Shown: positions 1-13,139 of the stretch, piece after piece
How the letters are laid out: each line of letters starts with the position of its first letter
Position numbering within the stretch: position 1 is the first letter of the stretch
Source of the DNA: Isoetes taiwanensis
Taxonomy: Eukaryota; Streptophyta; Lycopodiopsida; Isoetales; Isoetaceae
Reading direction: 5' to 3'
Assembly: GCA_021234155.1 (NCBI GenBank)
Contig: JAJEKV010000075.1
Span: 3,157,280-3,221,279, forward strand
Length of the DNA stretch: 64,000 nucleotides
Translations under genes and position numbers: made by a program
Notes under the pieces: model-generated
The model's database searches: none
What the model saw: the letters and a program-made list of their open reading frames with translations, nothing else
Told to the model about the DNA's origin: nothing

Positions 1-3000
1 TAAGTGGTGACCGTGGGCGAGCATGGCGGTTATACATTGGCAAATCTTGCAGATACTAAAGATGCAAGCTCGTCCTATTCCATCCGCTAGTGAATTTATG
101 TGGAACAGATTTTGTGTGCATTGTCGATTGGCGCTATTGCCCGGTGAGAGTCAAACCTTCATTAAATCGCGACGGCCAGATATCTTACCAAAGCTACCCG
201 AATTGCCTAGTTCGCTGATCTGATGTTTATGAGGAAGCGGGGATTTAGTCTTGAAGAGTCATGCATTAAACCATCTGTTTGCCTTCACCGGGCTTGGTGT
301 TGCGGTGGAGAGTTTGTGCGATTAGGGATGCCATCCTCGCTTTGCTTTGATGGGTAGGACATACTATAAAATACATCCTACGTCAAAACACGGCCGGCCA
401 TTGCATTGGTATATTCATGACAATAGTGAGAGAGAGCGGGTTGCGAAAAGGAAGTTATTGCCCGTTGCATGGGTGACGCGAATAGCGGCGACTCTAGAGG
501 TCATTAATCCTTACATCATATATGATAAAGGCGAGTGAAGCAAATGCGGTTGGAGTCCGTGTTCTTGACATTGAATGGGCGATTCGCAGTAGTGATGAAG
601 TTCTTTGCCATAGTGCATGCAAATAACTTCGATCACAATTAATCCAAGAATAGCGGTTTTTTGGCTTCACCAAGATCAACAACCAGTTTTTATCAATATA
701 CTGGATCGGCAATATGAACCCTTGCAATACCCGCTTATATTTCTAGCTGGGACGGCGGGATGGTTCCCTGATAATGACCAGCAGATGTCGCAGGTGGATT
801 GGTATAGGTCACGTTTGCTTCATGAGGTGCGGTTTCTTCGCCATAAAGGCGTCGACTTGTGAATACCTTGTGGATATGTATTCTAGGGTCAAAGAAGAAA
901 GGCTGAATTTCTTGGCAACTAATGGATATGAGAGGTCGAGGTCTATGGTTCACGATTCAAATGTTGAGGTGGATGATGATTTTATTGAGAACCAGGGTGG
1001 GCAGTATGTCCGACGGTCGCTCCCTTCGTCTTTTATTGGTTCTAGGCAGTGGTGCTCGGTCCAGATTGCGGATGCGTTAGCTCTTGCAAGAGTGAAGGGG
1101 CCTCCTAGCCTGTTTATTACAATGACTACGAATCCGGATTGGCCAGAGATCAAGGCAGTGTTGCGCGTTGGGCAAACTGCTGCAGATGTGCCAATTATTG
1201 TTGTCAGGTCATTCCATGCTCGTTTCCAATCTTTGAAGAATTTCTTGCGTTCTTATGTTGGTCCGCTTGCGTATATGATCCATGTTATAGAATTCCAGAA
1301 ACGTGGGCTGCCTCATGGCCATATTGTACTTAAAACAGAACATGAGATTCCATTTGAGGTCATTGACTTGCTAATATCTGCTGAGATTCCAGAAAATGAT
1401 GAGGTGCTTGCTCAAATGGTACGAAAATATATGGTGCACAATCACTCTGAACGATGCTCTAAGGATGGGGCATGCTGTTGGCATTATCCTCGAGACTTGA
1501 CTACAAGAACACATTTGGACTCGAAGGATTATGTGCAGTATCGAAGAAGGAAAGTTGAAAATAGATATGTTGTGTCATACTCACCTTTCCTGTTAAAGCA
1601 GTTTGATTGTCATATCAATGTTGATGTTGCTTCGACTGTTCATATCTTCATGTATCTATACAGCTATATTTATAAAGGTTTTGACAAGGTGGAGTATCGA
1701 ATTGATCGTGAACGACAATTTGATGATGAGATACGTGATTACCAAAGTGCAAGGTATCTATCGTCAACTGAGGCAGGATGGCGAATACTAAAGTTTCATG
1801 TCACAGAAAAGTATCCTGGTGTTAAGTGTCTTCCACTTCATCGTCAACAAAGAACGAGTAGATCATATAGGAGGCCCAACAGCGCTTCGTTGCTTGATCG
1901 TTATTTCTTGAGGCCTCCTGCTATAGAATTCTCGGAGCTAACCTATCTTCAGTACTATGAACAGTACAGCTTTGTATCCTGTAGAGATAGAACGTATACT
2001 GATGGTGATCACCTTGAACTAGCTAGGCCGCAGCTTCCTAGGAACATAGTTCGGAAGAGAAGTAAGCAAACCCTTATTTGTAGAATAAGGTTGGTGATGC
2101 CACGTGAGGGGGAGCTATTCTATTTGCGACAGTTGCTGCTGCATACTCCAGCGAGGTGTTGGGAAGACTTAAAGAAGTATAATGGGACTACCTATGATAC
2201 CTATCAAGAAGTGGTAACTGTTATGGGTTTATTGCATGATAGATCAGAGCCAGTTGTGACAATGCAAGAGGCAGTGTTGGCGTTGCAAACGCCGTCGCAG
2301 TTGCGTTTCCTTTTTGCATTGCTTATCCTTGATGGCGCTCCGGCAAGTGAGTTGTGGTCGAATTTTCATGATGAGCTGATAAAGGACTTCTATGATATTT
2401 CAGAGACAGGCACTTTGCTTGCAGAGCAGCAAGCTCTTTTGTGCATTGAAAATGTGCTTGTGCAACATGGCTCTAGTGTTGCTGGCTTTGGGGTGCCTGA
2501 AATCCACATTCGGTCACAGCTAGTGTTGCAAGAGTTGTCAAAGTTTCCTCACCATAGATCTTACATAGAAGAGTCAAAAAAGATGCGTGATAAGATGAAC
2601 GTGAATCAAGGATGAATATATGATTATGTTCAGAAGACGGTGCATGGGCCAGGGATAAAAAGACCTGTGTTTATTGATGGGAAAGCTGGTACAGGTAAGA
2701 CTTTCCTACTCAATGCTATATGTTTGTTAATTAGAGGGTCCCAGTTGATTGTTTTGCCCTGTGCAACAACTGCATTGGCTGGCCTGTTATACCCAGGAGG
2801 GAAAACTGCGCACTCATTGTTTCAAATTCCTATAACTGAGAATAGTGTTGCTGTGCACTCGACTATTGAGGCCATGTCTGAGAAAGCGAGCTTGCTGATT
2901 GAATGCCATTTAATCATTTGGGATGAATTTGCGATGGCAAATAGAGCTGCGATTGAATCAGCAAGTGTGATTCTACAGGAATTGTGTAGAAATGATGTTC

Positions 3001-3882
3001 CATTTGGAGGAAAATGTTTTGTGGCTGCAGGCGACTTTAGGCGATAGGCCCCATAGTACCAGGTGCAGGGAGAAGTGCAACAGTAGCTGCTTCTATTAAA
3101 TCATCTGAGATTTGGAGAGCATTTATTATTCACAAGTTAGATGTATCGGTTAGAAATGCTGCGGACCCAGAGTTAATAACATTAGTGTCGTCCATAGGTG
3201 AGAATTGGCAATCAGATGTTGTGACATTTGATTTGTTTTCGACAACAACATCTATGGAAGAGGCACGGGAATTCTTATACCCGGCAGATATTGTTCGTAG
3301 ACCAACTTTGTGTGAAAGAAGAGCATTTTTATCTCCATTAAATGTGCATGTGGATGAGTTTAACAGGTCTATTCTTGATCGTATGCCAGGTCTGGAAAAG
3401 AGATATTATTCTCAGGATTCCATAAGTGAAAGTGACCAGGTAATTCACACAAGCGCTCTTGCTGAAAATGAGTTTCTTCATAGTTATGATCACCCGACTT
3501 TGCCCAAACACACGCTTTGTGTTAAAGTAGGAGCTGTGTGTCAGATTATGAGATTGTTGGATGCGAGTAAAGGGCTTGTGAAGAATGCTAGAGTTGTTAT
3601 ACACGAAATGCACAACAGATTTGTGGACCGTCCTTTCTTGGACATGAGGACCACGAGCTCGAGAGAAAATATACATCGCGATTTGTCGGGCATATTTCTT
3701 TCACCCGGCCAGCCATTACCTTTTACAAATACATAGGCGTCATTTTGCCGCTCAAGCTGGCATACTCAACGACATTCCACAGTTGTCTTGGCCTAACATT
3801 AGATAAAATAGTCCTGGATTTGCGAACGAATGTGTTTGCTCATGGGCAATTGTACCGCGGCATTGACAAGAATCTGAACTAG
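1..3882 (+). pseudogene. Helitron RepHel protein (HUH Rep plus PIF1-type helicase), decayed and cut by the window edge
   Basis: Helitron replicase/helicase, which nicks and unwinds DNA for rolling-circle transposition. Read across frames, the order is an N-terminal Cys-rich piece (CVHC, about 110-210), a segment ending YEPLQYPLIF (about 710-750), and the Helitron_like_N domain (about 1000-1500) with FQKRGLPHGHIV; its H-G-H at 1313-1321 is the HUH metal site. The PIF1/RecD-like helicase follows: Walker A GKAGTGKT at 2679-2702, Walker B IIWDEFAM near 2917-2940, GDFRR near 3030-3045, and a C-terminal VFAHGQLY block before the stop at 3880-3882. It is broken by frame changes near 540-617, 850, 3047-3055 and 3736, and by in-frame stops at 2613-2615 (TGA) and after GDFRR (TAG). 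Several stops fit C-to-T changes of CGA or CAG. The 5' Helitron end lies outside the window. Family identity is secure; function is lost. Confidence 0.93.
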
Positions 3883-4179
3883 AGAAGATCGCTTGATCCT
3901 CTGAGCGAGGAATTGGCATGCAGAATCTACTAGAAATGTTGTTTTTAGAGAATTGCTTGAATAGTTGGTAATTTTTTTTCGCCATTATTTGTGATGGAGT
4001 TTTGATAACTTTAATTGTGTTCTGAAAAAGTGTGTTCCTTGTGTTCGCAGCAGCTAGGTAATTCTCGTGGCTGACCTCTTCGTGTGTGCATGATGATGAG
4101 GTATCCCTTGATGTCATCTCTTCTACTGTGTATGTAAAGATTTTTATTTTGAGGAAATGTTGCAGTACAAATGGTGCTG

Positions 4180-6213
4180 AAAACATAGGAAGTGGGAGAA
4201 CAATTTGTCCATTGGTTCAATTAACTCCTTACCAAGCAAATTGGACAATTAAAGTAAAAGTAATGTGGAAAGGACCTTTACGAGAGTTTGAGAACAGGCG
4301 AAGACCAGGCAAGGGGAAATTGTTTAATGTGGAGCTAAGAGACAAGGATGTATGCAAATTTGAATTGATTGGATTCTTACTTCCCGCAAATTTGAATTGA
4401 TTGGATTCTTACTTCCCTTGCTTTATGAATATTTAGAGAGTCGTCTTAATATATACAGGGAACGGAAATTCAAGCAACAATGTTTGACGAGGCAGCTGAC
4501 AAATTCTACAATAGACTTGAGTTGACGAAGGTAGGTTATAGGTTGATGCATAAATTGGGGATTATGTCATGAATAGAGGTAGTCGTTGAAGTTCTTTGTG
4601 GACATGTAGGTGTAGTTGTTCTAAAGGAGTTGAACAAAACGATATATACAACCGTAAACCATGACTATCGATAACAGCTTGATGCCTGATCAATAATTGA
4701 AGTTGCCGGTGATGGGATTGCGGGAGGTGGGAAACTCAATGGAGCAGAAGTTTGCAAAAGTAGATGAATTGCACAAGTACCTTGATGGGAAAGTGGTCTT
4801 TGGTACATGAAATACTTTCTGATTTGTTTGTTATGGTATTGAGATAGAAAAAATTGTATAATTTCTCCTGCTTGTAGATGTCATTGGAATTGTTTGCTCG
4901 GTCTACGTGTCGTAAAACTGTTAAGTAGGAAATATGATAAGCAAGATGTTTTAAAAAACGTACCATCGGTCTCCTTGATGAAAGGTATTTTATGAATACA
5001 ACCACGGCATGTGGATATTTTCTAACAAAGGAAACATATTCCGGTGGAAAAAAGTGTAAATGTGAGCCTATGGGGAGATATTCTTTGTGAATGAAGGAGA
5101 GAAGTTATGCGCAAATGTTGTGTGACATCCCAATAGTAATCTTGACTTCGTGTTCGAGCTAGCAAATTTGGAGGTTCTACTAATATTATTGATTGAATTA
5201 AATTGCCGATTGAAACTGGCCGATTAGATAGTGTCTTCTGCAGTGTCTCTTTGTCAACAACAAATAAAACAATGATGGAATTAAATCCAAACACTGTTCG
5301 CGCTACTGCCTTACGTACATGGTATGGGTTACGTGACTTCCCTTTAAATATTGTAGCATGCTAATTCAATCACACTAAAGGTATGAGCAAGAGGGATGAA
5401 GTGTACAACGGCGCCCGGCCAGTACATTGCATGATCGTGCATTTGTATCGGATATATTACAACCTTACATTGGGGATGGGCAGGTAGGTTGTTAGTATGA
5501 GGTGTGTTGATTCCTTGCTTTTTGCAGTCGCTTATTCTAAGCTGCTTCTTGTGAAGATTGAGTACTTCAATGTTCGCGCGTGCATAACGTTTATTGATCC
5601 AAACCAGCCAATGTGGTATGAGGCATGTCTAAGATGCAGTAAGAAGGTAAGTAAGCGAGAATCAGAATTTTGGTGTGAGAAATGTGGGCTGACTCTTGAA
5701 CCATTAAAGAGGTGAGAGAGCTCTGATTTACCAATTGGTTTGAATGGATGTGTTGATGTCATTGTTATGATCAGGTATATATTCCATGCAACGTTGGGAG
5801 ATGCGACAGGAGAAATTGTAGTTACTATCTTCAATAATGAAGGACAACAAATCTTAGGGCAGACTGCAAATGAGATGTCAAAAATCAGGGATAATGTAAG
5901 ATAAGATTGGGGTGAGATTCTGCTGATGATTTTGTGATAGAAATTAACAGGTTATCGATTGCAAGAGAATAATCAACAAGAATATTATTCTCTCTTTATG
6001 GAGCACCTTTGGATTAGCAAAATATTTCGACTAAGCGTAGTTCAGACAGAATACAATGGATTCAAGAGTCACAGAGTTGTGGTTCGTGAAGTCACAGCTA
6101 TAGATTGGGAAGTTGAATCTGAGGTTGTCATAGACGGAATAAAGAGGTCTAAAATGAGATTGGGAGGAGAGTTTAATCAGTTCAGCTTGGAATCTCCAGT
6201 GGACAACGTATAG
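4180..6213 (+). pseudogene. RPA70-like single-strand DNA-binding protein, multi-exon, decayed (Helitron-associated)
   Basis: Large-subunit replication protein A, which coats single-stranded DNA. Seen in order: DBD-A start (QLTPYQANWTIKVKV, about 4210-4260; GKGKLFNVELRD, about 4309-4345), EIQATMFDEAADKFYN (about 4465-4512), KVDELHKYLDGKVVF (about 4756-4801), VNVSLWGDILCE (about 5055-5090), a DBD-B end with VSLSTTNKTMMELNPN (about 5248), and DBD-C with a zinc ribbon (CLRC at 5626-5637, CEKC at 5674-5685). It continues in YIFHATLGDATGEIVVTIF (about 5775-5830) and the C-terminal part (about 5960-6150). Introns are still recognisable: 4350-4458, a donor GTAGGT at 4531, 5712-about 5775 and about 5895-5951. 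Several exons carry stops or have lost splice sites. Plant Helitrons are known to carry RPA1-like genes, and this copy lies 300 bp after the helicase, so it is probably Helitron cargo; a captured host gene fragment is the alternative. Confidence 0.85.
4355..4417 (+). repeat. 31-bp tandem duplication inside the first RPA-like intron
   Basis: A segment beginning GCAAATTTGAATTGATTGG and ending TTACTTCCC occurs twice head to tail. It lies between the donor at 4350 and the acceptor at 4457-4458, so it lengthens the intron without touching coding sequence. It looks like a recent slippage duplication. Confidence 0.8.
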
Positions 6214-8041
6214 TTATCGTTTGCATAAAGGAGCTGCAGCTTCTGGCGTGGTCGATCTAAGTAAGTAGTTAATTTGAAATTGATATTATGTCATCTATTA
6301 GAAACTTTGACTTTTTGTTGTGAAGTTGTCTTTGTGTTTGGGATTTTGTTCTCAAACTCTATGTGTTTTCTTTATGAAGCTGCTTCCATGGTACACAGTA
6401 GATTTTGGTTAATTACTAATAGCGAGAGGTACTTATATGAAGTGATTTGGATGATAGTATTCCAGTCTGTATCCATGATTAAACTTACGCGTGAAACTTA
6501 TTGCTAATATTTGTTACTAAAATGATGTTTAACAAGTGATAAATCTATTGATGGCATGACAAGCGGTAAATTTAGTGGTGGTATTTGTCAACGCGAGTGA
6601 TGTGTATGATAACGTGTTTGAGAAAAAGAGCGGTAAATTATAGGTTAGTTTTAGGCGACGACTGTCTTGAGATTACCGGTATGCTTGAATAGTGAAGAGA
6701 GGACGAGAGAAGGTTCATATGAAGGCGGGATTACGAATGACATAGCCGGGTCGATAAGTTGGAGGTGGAGAATATATTCTTGAAGGCAAAGTTGGCGTCT
6801 ATTATAGCGATGCTTTGGAGTTTACACGTTGAATATGAACCTCGGTACATGGACCATATTGAAGACGGAAATGCTCAAGCTCAGAAACAATTTTCGAGTT
6901 CTATGGTGGCACAGAAGACTGCTGAGACTTTGCAGTCGAAAGATGACGACATGGAACACTTAAATAAGTTACAAAATAGAAAGTAGATACAATGTCATTC
7001 TTATCAGAAAAGAACAACGGAATTTGAACAGAAACTGACTGATTGACATTTAGGAATGAATAAGTTCTCTGGAAACAATAGTGAGAAAGATCATGGTGCA
7101 ATAAATGCAGAGTATGATGACAAGGCGATTCAAGATTCAGAAGCATTTGATTGTAGTAACAAAGTGAAAGGGGAAAAATTGCTGGTAATAAAAGAAGTGT
7201 TTTAGAGCAATGTCTAACTTCAGAAGATAGAGCAAAGATAGCATTATCTAAGGCTATTCAATTAGATGGAGAATTTATAAGCAATGCAGAACTTCTAAGG
7301 GAATGCCGGGTTAGTAGATTTGAAGCTCTCACACATGCGACGTTCTCAATGTTTCATGCATGTCTTACCTTTGTTTTTGTATATGCGAAGGCGCAATTTC
7401 TTTAAATACAAATTCCATCTGAATTACTTGTGATGAGTTTGTTTTTATTTTGCATTTTCGTGGCCATTGCAATACTGTGGTTTGGTGGTAAGAGCTGTTA
7501 AATATGTTGCATACAATTTCAAAGCGTGATACGTGGGAAACTGTGGGAAACTCTAAAAGCGTGGGAAACTCTAAAAAAGATGCTAGTTATGATGGTGTAT
7601 TCCCTTAGATTGAACTCACAATTGAGTATATCTTTGCAATAAAGATATTGTATGGATACAAGTTACGGCGAGGATTTGATGTAATATAGGATAGAAAAAT
7701 ATAGCGATCTCGTGCCTCTATGTGATTTCACAGCTCCAAATCTCTACATATTCTTTACATTTCATTAACTATTTGGTATATATTCTCAGTTTTTATAATG
7801 GATATCTGGTTATTGTATCATAGTGAGCAATGGGTCTATTGGGTATTCTATATGCATACACAAGTATTAGGATGCCAGCACAAAGGGGGGTTTGAATGAT
7901 ATTTAGTTGTTTAACAAATCATTTAAACATTTTAAACATTTAAACACATTATGATAGTTGCCTTTTTGTATGGGATGATTTCATGATATGGGATCTTAGT
8001 TTTTTGTTTTATGAATGTTTTCTACCTTATGTTTGCAGGGC
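6214..8041. other. Helitron-internal or intergenic AT-rich stretch with two weak coding-like pieces
   Basis: No recognisable gene. An open stretch at about 6759-6986 (+) is rich in charged residues but matches nothing I know. A second frame without a start codon runs from about 7155 to 7404 (+) and reads like an exon (for example LTSEDRAKIALSKAIQLDGE). Both could be captured fragments inside the Helitron. Near 7540-7575 a short motif, GTGGGAAACTCTAAAA, is repeated. The rest is AT-rich with many stops. Confidence 0.3.
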
Positions 8042-8470
8042 ATAAAGTTCGCATAGAGTTGCAAGGCAAAGTCGGGTGATCATAGCTGTGAATGAAGTTA
8101 TTTCCGCCAAGACCGCTTGTGTGAATTATTTGGTCGTCTTCAGCTATGGAATCTTGAGAATAATATCTCGTTTCAAGACGTCGCATATGATCAAGAATGC
8201 TTTCTTCTTACGCAAGGTTGGTCTACAAAGAATGTCTGTCGAGTATAAGAATTCCCGTGCCTTTTCGATACATGTTGTTGTGCAAAACAAATCAAATGTC
8301 ACAATGTCTGACTGTCAAATCTCACCTACGGACGACACCAATGTTACTAACTTTGGGTCCGCAACATTTGCAACCGATTCATCTAACTTGTGAATAATAA
8401 ATGCTCTGCAAATCTCAGATGATTTAATAGAAGCAGCTATTGTTACACTTCTCCCTGCAGCTGGTACTAT
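8042..8470 (-). pseudogene. Inverted partial copy of the Helitron helicase
   Basis: Read on the minus strand, this segment repeats the helicase part at about 3050-3530. Shared stretches include the protein run AASIKSSEI.RAFIIHKLD and the DNA runs AGATATTATTCTCA and TATGATCACCCGACTTTGCC. The copy keeps the order of the parental sequence but has diverged by substitutions and indels and lacks the Walker motifs. It lies about 4.5 kb from its relative in opposite orientation. It could be the tail of a second Helitron of the same family or an internal inverted duplication. Confidence 0.85.
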
Positions 8471-9204
8471 GAATGTAAACAAATAGACATGCTCGTCCAA
8501 TTCTTATGTATTTATCCAGTCCATTCTCTAAGAAATGTTCGAGTTTCCCATACCAACAAGTCTATGAAACTAGTTAGAAACAGTATTACCTGGCCTTTAG
8601 GTTTGTTATGATGATTTGAAATAATGCCCAATGTGCACAATAAGGAGGTGATATATTTGACAAAATTTCTTCAGTGCACACAACATTTTAGATCTATAAG
8701 TAAGTGATCTTACTCCAAATTTAAAAAGGATTTTGGTGGCACGGAATCTCCATGCTTGAATAGACTTGGCGCTCAACTGCTCCTGTTCCTTGGTTCGATT
8801 TGGGGAAAATTGGGATAGGGATCTAATTTGCTGCTTCAAATTAGCACCCTCATTTTGGGCAATCGAGTTTGGCTAGGTGTCTCCTAACTAATGAATTAAT
8901 TAGGTTAATTAACTTAATTAGGTAATTAACCTTTAATTAAACCCTTATTAATTTAGCATAGCTAAATTAATCGTTTATGGTGAATTCCGTAGGTTAGATA
9001 CCCCCATGATGGCATATCCTCAGTCTGTGACGTGTCCGTATACTTATACATACACCGTATAAATATGTCGAACATCACAACATCTTTAGCTTCCTATTAA
9101 AAAAAAAAAAAATTTCAGAGTAAGAGTTGGTTTTATCATTAATTATAAAGATTCAAGTACAACGCATCACACATGGTTGAGAAGACTGTGTCATGATGAG
9201 AAAA

Positions 9205-9669
9205 TTATAGTGAGAGATCACTATAGGAAATACATAGCATAGCATCACTATCTTCAAAATGCCATAGTATAAGCTTATGGATCATGGAAAAAGATGGAAT
9301 TGAAGTAGGTATTGAAGGGCTCAGTAGTCCCAAAGATATAGCCATTAGCAGGGCAGTTGCCGAGGTAGAGTAGACGGAAATAATCATCATCTGCCAACAG
9401 AATAATAAGTGACCCATATAGATCTGCAATTTGTCTATGATTGTAGTACATCGATTTGTATCTAGAGACCTGTCTTTCTGTTAGGCTGAAGTGATAGTTT
9501 CACAAGAACCACCATAAGCAGTGAATTCCGGATCAGTAGAAAGGTTATCCCACATGGCAACTTTATGGCAGATAGGATCCATTGGGTACTTTTCATGAAG
9601 GAAGGAGGCTGAATTAGAGAACAATGATGCAGAGCTTGGAAGATTTGCAAAAGTGCGAAGGAATGTCAA
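9205..9669 (-). CDS. Unrecognised open frames, possible exon pair
   Basis: Two adjacent minus-strand open stretches (9669-9481, about 62 residues, and 9429-9205, about 74 residues) have fairly coding-like composition. The first includes HEKYPMDPICHKVAMWD and ends after GGSCETITSA. I do not recognise either protein and see no convincing splice sites joining them. They may be remnants of a captured or decayed gene, or chance frames. Confidence 0.15.
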
Positions 9670-9684
9670 ATTTTTAGGGTTTAA

Positions 9685-9785
9685 ATGGTGATATCATTCA
9701 CCACATAATTCACCACATGCACCACATGTCACGACATGATTCACCAGATGTACGACATGTCACCATATGATTCACCACATTAGTA
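9685..9785. repeat. Short tandem array of an ATTCACCACATG-like motif
   Basis: The motif ATTCACCACAT and variants with CACGACATG, CACCAGATG or ACGACATGTC recur about seven times in roughly 100 bp. The units are degenerate 10-13-mers in one orientation. No gene is near, and no dyad or CRISPR-like spacer structure is present. Confidence 0.65.
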
Positions 9786-10599
9786 CACCTTGCAACAAAC
9801 ATATCAGGCGTCACATGGGATAACTAATACCTTCAAATTTACGAATTCATCTTGCATAGATTAAAAATTCTGGTCTCTTTTGTGTATTGCCTTCATTTTA
9901 GAGAATAGACGTTTGAATCCATATCCCAAGTTGGCTTCTTCTATGGAGATAGTTGGTGTCTGACTCAGTCAAATAAACACATATGTTGTTTAAATCGTCG
10001 TTTCTCATACGACAATGGTATGTTTCGAAGACTGTTGCTAGAGATATTTTGTCTATCCAATTCTTATTTGTTTATGTAGTTCATTTTCTAAGAAATAAGT
10101 AGTTTGTTCTCCTTTCCTCTGAATTCATATATTGTATGAGTCTTAGAAAGCCATGCCCCTTGGATGTAAACCCGCAATTGTTAGAATTCTAAATGAATTC
10201 AGTTCAATTACATGCATGCCATCTATATAATCTTAGATTGATTTATATATATGTATGCACTAAATACAATATACATAATATTCATAGGCAAATATTAAAT
10301 GGAATATTTATGTAAGAAGGCATCGTCAGTCATTAAAAATGACAGGGCATGATTAGATATGTAATAATTATAATAGGATATTAAATCTGTACTCTGCTTC
10401 GATTCCTCTGTTCCTTTGTTTACTCTGCTTTCTCTTAACTGAATTGCTCTCCCGCCTAATCAATCCGACACGGTAAAGCACAAAAGTTTGTTGATGGCGA
10501 CTGTGTTTCTGGTCGACGTCAAATTTGGCGAATTCTTGGTAAAAAATCTGTATTTCTTTATGTTATTACTGTCTCCTTGTGATCACTTACGACGTTTTA

Positions 10600-11382
10600 A
10601 GCATCTTTGTAGGAACTGGAGGGAGTTGCGATAGCACCGGATAAAGAAATCAACTTCTTTGTTGGTTCGAATCGAAAAATTATTACTGTCTTCACACGGT
10701 ATCGGTGGGCAAAAGAATCTTCTTCACTGAAGGATGGGAGCTTTTTTTTGAAAAACAACATAACGATGGCACTTGCCCTTACGTGTTTCACATCAAATAA
10801 CGGCACAAACTTGACAAAGAAGAGCTCTTGATGGGACTTATCGTGTAAAACCTCTTGGTAATTGGGAACTTGGCTCCCTAACGACAATGGACCCGCTAAT
10901 ACAAATAAAAAGTTGGGCGTGATATTAACAAGGATTTTCCCCATGCATATGGATGTGGATGCCGAGAATGGCGTTTTTGTTCTTGGCGATGATTTATCGA
11001 TGAAGAAGAACCCGATTATCAAAGAAAGCATTCCGTGTTGCTCTCTCGAAAAGCTAACTTCAACAGGGCCCAATGCTGGCTGTATTATCTTTTGCTTTCA
11101 AGTATTATAAATGTTTTGAATTACTACTCCTTTCTTTTTGCTTAGATACTAGAACAAGAAGATAGGTGGCGAAATCCTCCCAAAGGATCCACTGTGGTAA
11201 TTATCGGACCTGGTGATCAGAAAGCAGGGTTAGCAAGCAAAAAAAGCAAGCATTGTCTCAGCCATGGTTGGAATGCTTTCAAAAAATTGTTTGGCTTACG
11301 ACTTGGTGATATCTTATTTAAATTGCATGGAGATGAACTTCAATGGAATATGAAAGTTACGGAAGGTCTTGACTTTACATAG
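10600..11382 (+). pseudogene. B3-like DNA-binding domain gene fragment, copy 1
   Basis: An acceptor-like TTTGTAG precedes an open stretch from about 10616 with VGSNRKIITVFTRYRWAKE. After a break, a second block at about 11160-11382 contains HGWNAFKKLFGLRLGDILF and ends with TAG. The pattern G-W-x-x-F-x(n)-L-x-x-G-D-x-x-x-F/K is typical of the C-terminal half of plant B3 domains, which bind DNA in transcription factors. A stop interrupts the first block after about 70 codons, and a middle section (10860-11110) reads in another frame. The same two blocks recur at 17510-18250 on the other strand. The B3 assignment rests on motif shape only; the paralogy between the two loci is firmer. Confidence 0.45.
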
Positions 11383-13139
11383 GCTAAAGCCTCGAAGTTA
11401 ATTAGTGTTCTGAGGGCTTTTTATGTTTAGAGAGAAACAACATTTTGTTTTGCTGAATGTTTTTCTTATGTGATCGATTCTTAGTTCCCTGACTGTTTTA
11501 TGTTCTCCAATATATGATCAGACTCCCGATAAATATATATTGAATGCCCTTTCCATGATTTGTAATATTGTAGTTGAATTGAATATTAGAACCTAAAAAT
11601 GTTAGATGGACTATACCAAGCAGCATTGAATGTCAAGTTGTTTGTCATATGCTTATTCATAAATCCACGCTGGTCATAATTCATTCAATAATTGATAAAA
11701 TGAAGCTTCCATTTATGCTTGAAGGGCTTTAAGCCAGAAAAGTTTATAGTTTATCTCTTGGCCAATTAAATGTTACCGTGTTTAGGCTAATTATTGTTTT
11801 TCTATCTACAGGTAATCAAAGTTCTTTCTACTTACTCTATTTCCGATTTCGATCATGCATTTATAAGAGCGTGATAAGAAGGAGCATTCTGAAGTTTGCC
11901 TCCAATGGAAAAGGAAGTTCTTTGAGGAAGTACTAGCTAGGCCAAATAATCTGACTTACTTGCAAACTAGAGCCATCTTTAAGATATTCAGGTGGTTTTA
12001 TTTTCCAGCATATTATTGTGCTAAATGCACGGAGGCTGGCCAGGTGTGGGCATGAACATGGTAGTTTTACCTTTAAAAGAATACATGGTTAATATTCTAA
12101 GCTCAATTTCCCTACCTTAAAGTGTGAGAGGGTATCATTTTTATAAACATGTTTTATGGTGAAAGTTAAATAATATCTATGTATGTTTTTTAAAAAATTT
12201 TGCTCTATAGTTGTTACTGCTTCGATCAATAAAATAATGACTTCAATGTGTTGAATTCCTTTGCTTTATTCTGTGCTATATTTCACTGTTGCAAGTTCAA
12301 TTCCAAATACAATGGTCAATATCATATACCAAGTAATGTTAAGGTTTGCAGTTTATGAAGTTAGCATTTCAATTGTTATTACATGACTTCTAATTTGCAC
12401 TCACTAAAGATAATCTATGATAGATCTTCCATATCTTTTAAAGAATATTGTGTTTGCATAAAATATGCGTTCGATGAACGAGTATAATTGAGTCCCAAAT
12501 AGCAAGTTCAATGCAAATATATGAACATATATAAAAATATCTGAAGAATAAATAGCTCTCCAAACAATGGTAGTCAGGAATACTATGGACATGACACAAG
12601 TGTCACTCGTGTTGCTCCATTTGCGAAATGACGCTGTCGCACCATTTGCCTTTAAATGGCGCAGGTTCGCCGCGGCATTTACCTATAAACGACCCATTTT
12701 CCTTTGCCTGGTGACTGACGCAGCTGGCTGATGTTGCTTCAAATGGCGCAGCTGCTCCACAATACAATAAGATTTATTCAAATTGAACCAAAAAAAATGG
12801 GGGAGAAGTGCATATAGTCATAAAAGGGTAGGAAGCTGAATAAAACAAGCTATGGAGCCAACTGTTTTGTTCCAATACTTACTTCCGCCCTGGAAACCTT
12901 TGGAAGATGACGACCAAATGTTTCGAAAGTAAGTCTTCAATTATGAGGTATCAAGTGAGTTAGCTTGGCATAAACTTCCAAAGCCACATTCGCCAAGTAC
13001 TAAACGTTTATGTTACAACGAGGACTTATACACCAATTAACAACTTCAATGTCTGACAAAAACAATATGTTAAACGGCCAATACATTTAGCACAAGGAAA
13101 CCCAATTGTTGCAGAACATGATTACTTAAATAGTGAGGG
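11383..13139. other. AT-rich intergenic DNA
   Basis: No supported gene, repeat or RNA seen. A slightly GC-richer island at about 12600-12770 contains repeated AAATGGCGCAG-type words that might mark an old transposon, but I found no matching ends. Confidence 0.4.

Noticed and set aside
9685-9785. CRISPR-like array
   Set aside because: Units are 10-13 bp, degenerate and without spacers, in a eukaryotic genome; a simple tandem repeat.
10597-11073. Minus-strand frame of 158 codons
   Set aside because: The plus strand of the same segment carries the B3-like blocks shared with 17510-18250, so the minus frame is taken as a shadow.
12600-12770. GC-richer island as a MITE
   Set aside because: Repeated AAATGGCGCAG-like words but no matching inverted ends or target duplication found.
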